The notes under the pieces are model-generated. The model saw only the letters and a list, made by a program, of their open reading frames with translations. It did not search any database and was not told the DNA's origin. DNA of 64,000 nucleotides from Knoxdaviesia capensis (lineage: Eukaryota > Ascomycota > Sordariomycetes > Microascales > Gondwanamycetaceae): the NCBI GenBank assembly GCA_001510575.1, contig LNGK01000006.1, forward strand, positions 801,565-865,564, in the 5' to 3' direction. This document shows positions 45,407-56,033 of the stretch, piece after piece; positions within the stretch are counted from its first letter, which is position 1; every line of letters starts with the position of its first letter. The position numbers were made by a program, and so were the translations under genes.

Positions 45407-46383
45407 ATGATTCGCTCCACCCAAATAGTACGGATAGACGGTAGGTTGGAAGCTCTGTACCGAACTTTGAGACCCTTGCCTGGGAGCTTCGGTAGCTGAC
45501 TCAAACTGCGATACCCTTTTGATTTTCTAGGCTTGATGCTGTGTGCATCTGTCGACGATGAGACCGTGCGTTTCCCCCCCCCCTCCCCCCCCTCCCTTCC
45601 ATCGGCCACCGGCCTCCGCATCCCTCTTTCACTAGACTAACCCCCACGGGCCACATCCTTAGTCCGAAGCCTCCCTCACCGAAGTCAAGTCGCACGTGCG
45701 CCAAATTCTGCGGAAGTTGAGCCGAAACTCTGAACCGCAGGCTAGCATCGAAGCTGGCCAACTGGCTCTCCAGTATGTTACCGTATCCCCTCCGATCTCG
45801 GGGGCACGTCGGGCCGTCTCTGGTTTCCATTGTGCCCCCGTTTGTTTGGCCCTGCGACAAGCTTCTAACGTATGACCCGTGCCCGCTTGCTCTCTCTCTC
45901 TCTCTTCCCTACAGCTACTCGATCGACAGCGACGTCATCTACCTCTGCATCTGCGACCGGAGCTACCCCCGCAAGCTCGCCTTCACATACCTGGCCGACA
46001 TCGCGCGCGAGTTCGGCACCACATACCCGCCGGCGCAGGTGCAGAGCGCCAGCATGCGGCCGTACGCCTTTATGGAGTTCGACACGTATATCTCGCGCAC
46101 CAAGACCACGTACGCTGACTCGCGCGCCTCGCAGAACCTCGACAAGCTCAACGACGAGCTACGCGACGTCACTAAGGTCATGACCAAGAACATCGAGGAC
46201 CTGCTGTACCGTGGTGACAGCCTCGAGCGAATGGGCGAGCTCAGCAGCCGCCTGCGTGACGACAGCAAGAAGTACCGCCGCGCCGCGGTGCGCATCAACT
46301 GGGAGCTGATGCTCAAGCAGTACGGCCCGTTTGCCGCCCTCGGCTTCATCATCCTCGTGTTCCTGTACATCCGCTTCTTCTAG
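45407..46383 (+). CDS. SEC22: R-SNARE Sec22
   Basis: Four exons: 45407-45440, 45531-45565, 45663-45772 and 45915-46383, giving 215 aa, exactly the usual Sec22 length. The longin domain begins MIRSTQIVRIDGLMLCASVD and continues through 'YLCICDRSYPRKLAFTYL'. The SNARE helix 'DVTKVMTKNIEDLLYRGDSL' has the zero-layer Arg. A C-terminal anchor (FAALGFIILVFLYIRFF) ends the protein, typical of a tail-anchored SNARE. It mediates ER-Golgi fusion in both directions. Three introns lie in the first 270 bases of coding sequence, a common pattern for fungal SEC22. Confidence 0.97.
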
Positions 46384-47363
46384 ACATTTCCCCCTCTACA
46401 CCTACAGACGGCGTTTCTTCTTTAAGCAAGTATGAATCGCTTTTTTAATTGACTCTCTATGATTCACCCTTTCGTTTCTCTTTTTTTCTGGCATTCCGAG
46501 CTCGGTCGGGTTCTTTATTTCGGTTCACCGAGCTGTGGACAGCTAGCTCATCGGGGCTGGATTCGTTGATTTTGTTTGCTCCTTTTTTCTTCCATTTCGT
46601 CAATTGCATTGCATTGCATGGCCATGTAACATAGTCCCTACACATTTTTTTTTTTTCGCTGTCACCTTTAATTGAACCCCTAGAAGGCGAAGGAACGTTT
46701 CCAATGTCCATTTAACCCCCACTGAAAACATGAAGTGAACATAGCTCACACGTGGGAATCTGCCTCGCCTGAAGCTGAAAGACGTCCCAGGTAATCAGAC
46801 CAAAGCCAGCCTACGCAACAAGAGCCAATGTCTCCGACCCAGAGAAACACCCCGGGCTGAGCGTGCGCCACCTTCATAGCCAACAACACGCACGCCCAAC
46901 TAAAACATACGAAGGGAGAGAGAAAGAAAAGAAACGGAGACATTTCATCAATGCTCTATACACACAGTACTCTCAAGATATCGTTAAACTCCTTCCCTCC
47001 CCCAAACCCTTAGAAAACAGTAACATCGCTAGAACAAGAGGGGTAAAAAGAAAAGTCGAAGGAAAAAAATATAGGCCAGGAGATAGCCATAGGATAACCA
47101 CCTTCCAAAAAAAGACACGTAAGGTATCGGAACCAAAAGTCACAGAGAAAAAAGAAAAAAAGAAAAAAAGGGGGTAACAACCGAACACACCATAAACCCT
47201 AAGTAACCGTGGAACCAACCTCAGCGTACCGAGGGATTCGCCTTCAACCGTGGCCGAAAAACGAACGGAAACGAAAAAAGAAACACCAAAAAAAAAAACC
47301 GGAATCCGAAAGACGCCAGCAAAACAGAAAACCAGACGAAGAAAAGAAAAGAAAGAGAGCGTA
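46384..47363. other. Convergent 3' spacer
   Basis: About 980 bases between SEC22 and the next gene's stop. The right half (46,900-47,360) is strongly purine-rich on the plus strand. A telomere-box AAACCCTAA lies at 47194-47202. No gene seen. Confidence 0.65.
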
Positions 47364-48571
47364 TCACATAACACTACAACTCGCCGCAATGGGCGCAGCA
47401 GCCGTGGCCGTGTGCTCCCACTCCAGGTGCTCCTGGAAGGCCGCAACATCCTGGAACCCGGACTCGTCGACGGGTACTAGCTCTTGCTCCAGGTCGTCGT
47501 CGCCATCGGCGATGGCCTTGGACGACGAGAACACGTCGTCGCAGAACTGGCAGAACACGCGGCTGTGCCAGTCGCCCGGCCGCGGCGGCATGTGGTTGGC
47601 GATGGCGATGGGCGCGTATACGATGTACTTCTCAGCGTGCTCGCTGACCGAGAAGCCGGTGGCCTGCCAATGCGGTAGGGCGCCCGAGGGGGCCGCTGCT
47701 GGGGCAGGGTGGGCGGTGGGGGATGTTGGTGTTACGGCCCCCGCCATGGACGCGGGTGGATCGGACGGCACGGACGGCATGCTCTCCAGGTCCTCCCAGA
47801 TCAGGTAGCCATCGCAGAAGTCGCACACAAACGCAATGTCGCGGTCGTCGTAGCGCTCAAAGTGGCCGATCGAGTTGATGGTGGCCAGGACGTGCAGGTT
47901 GCGCTGCTGGGCGTCGGCGTCCGCGGCTACCGCGCGCGCCCGCAACAGCCGTTGCTCGCGGAACACGATGAACGCGCCGAGGCACTTCGATGCGCCCTCC
48001 TGCTTTGTGCCGTATATTCGGGATGCTGCGCGGCACTGGGCACGGTGAAGCTCGGTCTGGATGTGTTTCGTCTCACGCAGCCATAAGGGGTTGACGGGGC
48101 CGCCGCTGCGGGCCCAATCGCGGAAGTTCTGGGTGTGAGCATTGAGTATGGTGCGGATGGCTCGCAACTCCTCGAGAGACTGGACTAGAAGGGGGCGAAA
48201 AAGAAAGAAAAAAGAAACCACTGTAAGACACGATGCACCCATATGGCGGGGGATGGACAAGTGTAGCTCTCAGACAACCAGATAGCACAGATAAGATGTT
48301 TTTGCCCCTGGTCCAAACAGGGCAGCCAACCAAATCTCATGATTCAACACGTACATTGTTTGTTGTTCTCGTAGTATAGCGGACTGTCCAACAGCTGTGG
48401 CAGACCCTGGAAATCTCTCTTCGCATCGTCGAGGGCGACCTCGAGGGCGTGTACCTGCTCATGTTCGTCCTGCTCCCAGTGGCGCTTGTCGGTGAAGGCA
48501 AAGATCCGCAGTGCATCGTTATAGAGAGTTGCGATATCGGCCAACAGAGAACCGACAGTATCTCCGCTCAT
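47364..48571 (-). CDS. Conserved-looking protein of unknown function with CX2C pairs
   Basis: I do not recognise a named family. Exons 48571-48355 and 48184-47364 (intron 48185-48354) give 345 aa. The N-terminal ~170 residues are helical and charged. The C-terminal part has two potential metal sites: 'VCDFCDGYLIWEDLE', then after a Pro/Ala-rich linker 'RVFCQFCDDVF' and, about 45 residues later, 'FQEHLEWEHT' (HX4H). This resembles a divergent C2H2-type arrangement. 'YAPIAIANHMPPRPGDWHSR' looks highly constrained. I chose ATG 48571 (MSGDTVG); the frame is open to an ATG at 48658, which would add 29 residues. It is divergent, over 3 kb, from the DUF4470-MYND gene. Nuclear or ubiquitin-related roles would be guesses. 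Confidence 0.78.
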
Positions 48572-51500
48572 ATTCCGCGGGGTTGTGAAAGAGAGAGAGA
48601 TCGGAACGGGCGGACAGGGAAGCTTCAGGAGCGTTTGCTCGGCCAGCTCCTGAAGCACGGGGTGTGAGTTCGCGGGCGACGCTGGGGGAAAGTTGCTGGA
48701 GTTGGATGCCAGCCGGGGTAGGGCGGCGGTTTTCCCCCCTCCACACGAAAGGACACAAAAAATAATAGAGACGGGGTGTTGGGTGTCGACGCAGGGGTTA
48801 GGATATTGAGTATCTGAGGGGTGCCGGTGCCATCAGAGAGTCGGGTGAAGGTTCGTGGTTGGGTCGTATACTCGTTAAAACAGGAATAAAAAGAGACAGG
48901 AGAAGAAAGCCGTGGTGGAATGTGGCTATTGAGAACCAAGAACAAAGAGAGGTGCGAGGGGGAATAGTGATTAAGGCCAAATGGGCGCAGCCAATGCGTC
49001 GACAGTAAGCCACCGTGGTGGTCTGGTGGATATCGGGTGATCTGAACACCGTGGTAGTAAGTCGGGCGTCGTTTATCGTGAGGTTGGGAGAAAGACAAAG
49101 AGAGAGAAGGAGGAAAAACGCGAAAGAAATGAAACAGGGCGATGATGGAGGACACGCTGATAACACGTGGGGGGGGGAAACGAGGGAATTCACAAGGCGC
49201 AAATCGGGTCGGTCGGCTGTGTCGCTTATGCGGCACTCAAAGTGGGAAGGAAGTAAATGAAGAAGAAGAAGAAGAAAAAGAGGACAGACAAGGGACTACG
49301 TACATACAGTATATGAAATACAGGGAAGGAAGGAAGAAACGAGGGACCGACAGGCAGGCATAGACTTCGGTTTCGACATTTTGTTTGTTGCAAAGAAGGA
49401 GAGTTTTGCGTTCTCACAGCTTAACGGGGCGAAGCAACCCAAAACAATTAGTTGCAACGTCCGTGGGATTCAATGGAATTTACAGGAAATGCTCACCCAA
49501 AACACCCAAGTCTCGCGACCATCGCGCGACTCTGTGTGCGGGAGGTCCCTTCACATGCCTGGCCCTTTTGTTTCTTTGCTCCTGTAACCAAACCTGCCCT
49601 TTCCTATTTTCGTCTTTTCCCCCCATCTCTATTTCCTCTTCACGCCCAAATCTCCATCCCTAGGCCACTCCTTTCACTATGTCCCTGACGAAGATAAACT
49701 ATGGCATGACCCTCCCTCCCGCAAGTCTGTTAAATGTTCTTCGCCCAGAAGAACTGCATGCAACTTCATATGGTGACATCGGAACTTGGAACTTGGGGTG
49801 GAGAGGAAAGAGAACTACTAAAACAATGGGACTGGGGAATAGCCTTAGGGAAAACGCGGATCGGCCATTACATAATGTCCAATCGGGATAACAACCTCAA
49901 TGTCTGCCTAGGATAGTCTACTATTGCCCAATTGGGCATTTCTAGGCCTTGTTCCCATTTCATCACGATTCATACCTGGTCATGTGACTTTACCACCTGA
50001 CAAGCCGGATCCTGGACGGGGTACCGTTTCGTCGAAGGGCTCAGAATTCTGGCGCCGGCAGTCTCCGGATTTGCGGGGCTCGAGTTTTTGCGGGCCTGCC
50101 GAACCACCGACGAAGCCGAAAGATTACTTAACTTCGGTCCTGATGACATTGCTTCCCAGTCGCCTGGCTTATTATATGGCCGGTTTTGTCGGCCATTAAT
50201 CCATTATAACAGTAAAGCCTGGCCTGGTCCAAAACAGATTTCAGCTCACCCTGAAGAGTGCGTTTCGTGTGTCCAACTGTTCGAGAGAACAGAACCCGCA
50301 CCCGCCCCATATCTCGAAGTTGACGGTGCCTTTTCCCACTGATGATGCTATACTCACTCGCCCGTGAATAACTTTATGATACCCATCTTTAGGATCAGAT
50401 ATATGTGGTTTCGGTATCACCTTTACTACCAGAGATCTTGGCTCGTATTTTAACTGCAAGGGCTTTAGAATAATCCGATCTCATGGGCATTTGATAGCAT
50501 TTATAGCTGACCATGGATCCTCTCAGGAGTACGAGTTGGCCCTTTCCACAGACCCAATTGCAACATTTTCCATAGAGATGAAGAAAGGTTACAGGCGGAG
50601 ATTATAGATCATGAATGCCTAAATGTGTATGGGTTACGTATGAGAGTCTGGGCGAGAGCTTGTTGGTGTGGGACGTGTGAGTGGACTCGGAGTGGACGTT
50701 ATGCCGTCTGTATAGTGGCGTTTTGAAGTTCAGTTTTAACATCTGTCAAGTTGGGACACCTTCGCGGTACTTATCAGGTAAGGGCTGTAATGGATGAACA
50801 GCACAGCTGGTCCACGGTCCGAGATATGTCTTAAAGATAAATCTTGAAGGTCTAGAGCAGGAGAATAAACTTGGGAGAATATCTGTATGAACTCTTTTTT
50901 TCAGTATACCTCCGTGTCCATCACAGAACTTTCCTCTCTTTTCGTTTTCAAAGTGAATGGCACACTCAGGTGAGCACAGTGACGTGACTGGTGACACCCG
51001 TGAGGACTCTGCCGATATGCACACCGCTACTAGATAGATAGAAGAATCAACACATGATTAGATGCCGCATAAGACGATACGATACAACAGCGAATGAATG
51101 TATCGTTTGGGGAAACGCAGCCATTGGCCGAAAAGCTGAAGCCTGATAGAGTTTGCCGGCCCCCGGGTTGAAACAGAGCTTGTAGTCCTAGTGACACACT
51201 TCCAAGTACCGAGCCCCACTAAAGCTAGCTATCCAAAAATAGCAAGCACCTAAACAGCAGCTAGAAACCGGTTTGAAGCTCCTTCTCTCCGTGATTTCCA
51301 GATGTTAACTGCACCTTCCCGTCACAGTTTGTTTTTGCACAAAAGCTATTTGCTTGTTCACTCCAGGCAATTGGCAGCCGGGAATATGTCGGACCTGAAC
51401 GATCTAGGAAAGAGCAACCTTTCCCCTCATCTTGTGCTCACTCAGGGGGTTTTAAGGCGCACACATTTCATCTTTTCTCCTTTCTTCGTCTCACATCTTG

Positions 51501-51591
51501 AAGCTCTGTTCTTCTCTCCTTTCCACCCCCCGACACACTCTTCATAGCATTTTAACAACAGCCAAGTCCACTTTCGAAAAAGAAAAACAAA
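48572..51591. other. Long divergent intergenic region
   Basis: Three kilobases without a confident gene. It includes a GAA-type purine run (about 49,258-49,285), a pyrimidine-rich leader-like stretch at 49,590-49,678 followed by a 70-codon ORF (49679-49891) that I do not call, a 7-bp inverted repeat ATGGCCG/CGGCCAT at 50176-50196, and pyrimidine-rich DNA before the MYND gene. Confidence 0.6.
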
Positions 51592-54500
51592 ATGTTCACT
51601 CCAACATACACCCGGGTTCTCTCCTACTATTATCCCCTAGGAAACACTCCGGCTATCAGCCTGACCCAAGACCTTTTACCATCTCTCAAAAAAGCCAGCA
51701 TCTTGATTCTGGGATGTGGTGATGTGCGGAATGTTTTGTTCACGGCCTATTCCGACCGGTCAATCGGGACCAACGACAAGGCCCGTTCCCTGGACTTCAC
51801 TTGCTGTGATATAGAGCAAGCTATGATTGGTACATACTACCGGCATTGATTCGGATTTGTCCCTTCTTGACTCTGCTAGCTAACAACTCGGAACTCCCCT
51901 CTTTTTAATAGCCCGAAATATCTTGTTGTTGACTCTCATTATCGACCACTCCGAGAAGGCCTCCTGGGATGACTTATGGACCTTGTACTTTGATCTTAAG
52001 GTCGACGAAGCGACGGCCAAGCTGATTCAGACCCGCTCGGCCATCCTTGCTGCGGCTTCCACTTCACTGGAGTCCTGGAGCCAGAGCAAGTATGGCAAAG
52101 TCATCCGCTTTTGCGATTCTGGAACTCTTGCCCGCGTCTCAGCCATCTGGGCATTCTACGCGAAGGCCCACGACTCTAACACTCAGACGGGCTTTGAATC
52201 TGCCATCAAGCGCGCCGCCACCCTCAAGCCTGCAGGCGGCATCTTGAATGCTTTCCGCAGCATCACTCCCTACTTCAACGTTTCATTAGATAAGATTGTT
52301 GATCTCACCCACCAGAACTTCTGGGCCCATGGAACTCCCTACGCGCCAGATGTTGTCGGATCTCGCCCTCGTCCCTCCGTCATCAACCCGACGTTCTTCT
52401 CGTCAGATTCCGCCGTCACTCTTCACTACGCAACCGACAGTATTCTCGGCTTCCATTTGGCCAATGTCTTTGTCCTTGCCGGCCGTGTTTCTCCTGACAT
52501 CAAGGACACTAACTCCACCATCCGAGCTTTGGTGTCTGCAGGCAAGGAGGAGTTCTCTGCATGGGCCCTCTCATTCAGACAGCGAGCCCTTGTATCCAGG
52601 GTTACTCTCCGCTTCTTCGCCGGCGATGCCATTGCCTTTTCTCATCTTCTCCAGCACCGATTGACTGGAAACATGAACCCACCGGGTTGGTACCGCGACC
52701 GCTTCCATTTCTACCCCGCTACCCTAGACAGTCCCGACTTTGCGGTTGACGGCCCGGCGCCAACCACTTTTGACGTCATCGAGACCTCCAATCTGGCCGA
52801 CCATATCGGGGGCCTGAATATCCTTGTTGCTGTGTCTCCCCTCCTTTCCACCGTCCCGACTTCAACCATATACACCGAACTGCTGATTGGCAAGCAGTTC
52901 AAACTAGCTGACCTCGCCCAGAATATGGTCTGTGGAGATGTATCGCTTATGGCCGGCTTGATGGGGTTAGTGCCAAGAGAATACTCATGCAATGCTGCCT
53001 TTTCGGCATATACAATGAATGGATTCTCCAACACCCAAAAGTTTATTCGCAATTCCTGGTCGCGGCCTCCTGTGAATCAAAAGCGGGACATGATTCGCCA
53101 GTCTATCAGTTTCGATGAACAGTCCTTGGCAAGTCTTCTTCACGACGTCTTTAACATCATGTTGAAGAATTATAAGATGGCCAGTATTTCAGAGATGGTG
53201 GGGCGTTCTCGTGAAGAGGCTCTCGCTGCCATCAGCAGTTTGTCGCTTCCTGCTTATACCATGGCCAGCTTCGCATGCTTGCTTCGTTTCCTGAAGAGCA
53301 GAGTTTCTTCCAATTGGGACAAAGTTATGGCTTTGCTTCTTGAAAAGATTCATGGCGATCGAAGCGATTCCATTCAAGGGCTGTTCGTGCAGGAGCTGAA
53401 TTCTCATATGTACCTGCAAGGAGCCTTCGTGGTTGATGAACTGAGTGAACGGGACGGCCTCCTCCAGGGGCTTATTGGTAGCGGATTGTATGGCTGGAGT
53501 GATCCTCCGCAGATTTTGTGTGTTACACTCAAAGTCCCCAGATCAAAGATCCGGTTCCTCACACAAAAGGCAGCAAGCATGACCGGTACACCGCCAATGC
53601 GCTGCATGGCCCACGCGTCCAGCTGGTGGGCCAACAACTATACTGCTATTCAATACGGCTTCGGAACTCTGTCCACCTCCGGCACTCGGTTTTCCAGCTC
53701 GTTCCGCGTTGACATAACCGAAGACGATGCTGGCTTGTCCGGAACCAGTGATCTGCTGGTATCATTCATGACCCCAACCTGGACCCTTTGTGTGGATTCG
53801 GCCAAAACCCAGATTGGCATGGGATTTCTTATAACCCCAGCCAACACAATGGTCTTCATGCAGACTCTTGGCCCTGACCTGGAAATCTTTTCAGCTGCCC
53901 TCAATGATGCCCAGCATGTGTTTGTGACGAAGAATCTCCCAAACCAGGGTGGTTATTTCCAAATCAGTGATCCGAAAGGTGGCGAGGTGTCGGTGCCGCG
54001 CTCTCCGTCGGACATGACATCTTCCGGGGTGATTAAACAATCGACCGCTATTGACATCAGTATGAAAAAAGATTTCTCTATCCCCGCCAGCACGGCGCGG
54101 CTGGAATTGACCGAGGCTAGCCCTTCTATCCGGGAAAGCCTTGCATCTGGTGCTAAGGTATCCGTGCAGTTCCTGTCGCCCTGGCTTTCCCGCGTGTCTT
54201 TTGGGGGGCATGTTCTTGACATTGCCTTTCCCGTCGCAGTGAATGGCCAGTCAGCCAAGATGAGAATCGCACGCAAGTCCGCATATGTGGAAGTGTGCGC
54301 ACCGCTCTCGGGTGCTGAGACATATCTGGCATCTCCACAACAGCTCTCGCCGATATTTTTCTCGGGAACTCCAACGGGAGAGCAGCCGATCTGCTGGAAT
54401 ATGCCAACCATCGGCCTTGATGCTTTGCCGCTCGTTAGCACCCGCCTTCCACTTTCCTGGCTTCAGATGCACCTGATTGATATGAACTCCGCAAGCGAGA

Positions 54501-55288
54501 TTGCACTGAAGGAAGCCAGAAACAGCAACACTATTCCTTCCGGCACAGTTAAAGCTCAATTGACGCTGGCAGACTTCAAAGAGTCTCTCCTTCATATGTA
54601 CATGAAATACAGCGGCATTCAGTCTGACAAAAAGGAGAGTGTCTTTGGTATCAATAACCGAAGCGGAGGCGGCATCCATATCCTTGTGTTCGTTTCAGGG
54701 ATGCGGCTTGATGCGTCGACACGATCGGTGGTCATGGACGCTGGTGTGCTGTGTCTGTTCCAGGAATTGGTGCCGAAGGTGTCCAGAGCTTTGGGGAGCT
54801 TGACAGCGGGCGGGATCTGTTCGATTATGGTCGACAGCGATGAGATGGACCTGTGGAAACGCACAGTTCCACTGTGGATCGAGCGGTGCCGCGATTGGGA
54901 GCACAAGGCCAGCTGTGAATACTCCAAAGGCAAAGCGGCCCCGATCGGAGTGGAGATGGGCGACCGCGTGGTGTGCTCGTGCGGCAACGGGAAGTTTCCG
55001 GCCAATTTCGCCAAGGGAGTGCCTCAATGGGATCAGTTCTCCAAGCACAGTGTGCGCATAGCTATTTCGCCGGTGTTTTCCAGTGCCCTGGTGGGCGACT
55101 CGTTGTGGAAAGAGATTGCGGACCAGACCGGATCTCACACGCCCAAGTGCAACAACTGTGGAAAGGCGAAGCCGGACTCGGGCGGTGCGCTGTTGTCCTG
55201 TGCGCGGTGCAAGTCGGTCAAGTATTGCTCCAAAGAGTGTCAGAAGGTCAATTGGAAGTTGCACAAGGCTCTATGCTCGCCCAATTAG
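51592..55288 (+). CDS. DUF4470 and MYND zinc-finger protein
   Basis: Exons 51592-51829 and 51912-55288 (intron 51830-51911) give 1,204 aa. The N-terminus has the DUF4470 pattern, 'ASILILGCGDVRNVLFTAY' and 'LDFTCCDIEQAMIARNILLL', resembling the nucleotide-binding loop of a methyltransferase-like fold. A ~1,000-residue middle region shows no motif I recognise. The C-terminus (about 1158-1201) is a complete MYND finger: CNNC, CARC, CSKEC and HKALC ligands. MYND fingers mediate protein-protein contacts. DUF4470-MYND proteins are common in filamentous fungi and of unknown function. There is no SET domain. The first-exon ATG follows a short A-rich context (AAACAAAATG) and is well supported by the motif position. 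Confidence 0.87.
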
Positions 55289-56033
55289 TGGGTGAATTGG
55301 TGACATAGGTTCACATAAGGTGTCATAATGCTGCAAATGAGATGCGTGACTTTGGGGATGGAGACGCTGAATATGCAGCGCAGGGCAGGATGGGCTCGCT
55401 GTCCTTTACTTCTTGACTGACGATGAATGATAAGGGGCCGGAATGATCAGCTTCAAGATCAGCTTCAACAATACTCATGGTTGAACAAAAGGCCGTCCAA
55501 AGGTCTCTTCTGCCTGTATTCGTGTGTGCGAATGATGCGCTCGGCTGGCTTCCGTGCTTACAGGGTTTGATAGCCGCCAACCCTAACCCTAAGCAGTAAC
55601 GTCTCCCGATAAGGCGATAAGCCTTTCTGGCGTCGTGGTGCTTTCAATCCTGATGATTCGCTCACCTCCTTCTTTCGCCCCTGGGAGATTTCAAGTGCCG
55701 GGCTTAACAGGCCAAAAAAAAAAAACCTCCCAAGAACACACTCCACCCCTCATCGGAAAACTGTGGCCTCAAGCTTCTAGATCTCGCAGGGCTCAGCAAT
55801 ATCATCATTTCCATCATCAACCATCCAAGTGTTCATTGGTGGTGGCCGTTTATCCCTTGCCTTTACTGGTAGCTAGCTGATCGTTCTCCGTGTTCGTCCT
55901 TGACCAACTCCGCATCGCCGAGAAAGCCGGCTTCAATTCCACCAGCTTTATCCCATCGACCCTGGATGCATCGCGTGTCTCTATTACACCTTCATCAAGC
56001 CACATCAACCACATCTACCCTCCCTCCGTCGAT
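55289..56033 (+). promoter_or_regulatory. CLPTM1 upstream region
   Basis: A 745-base spacer between tandem genes. A double telomere-box AACCCTAACCCTAAG lies at 55579-55593, about 450 bases before the CLPTM1 start. A pyrimidine-rich leader precedes the ATG. Confidence 0.5.
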
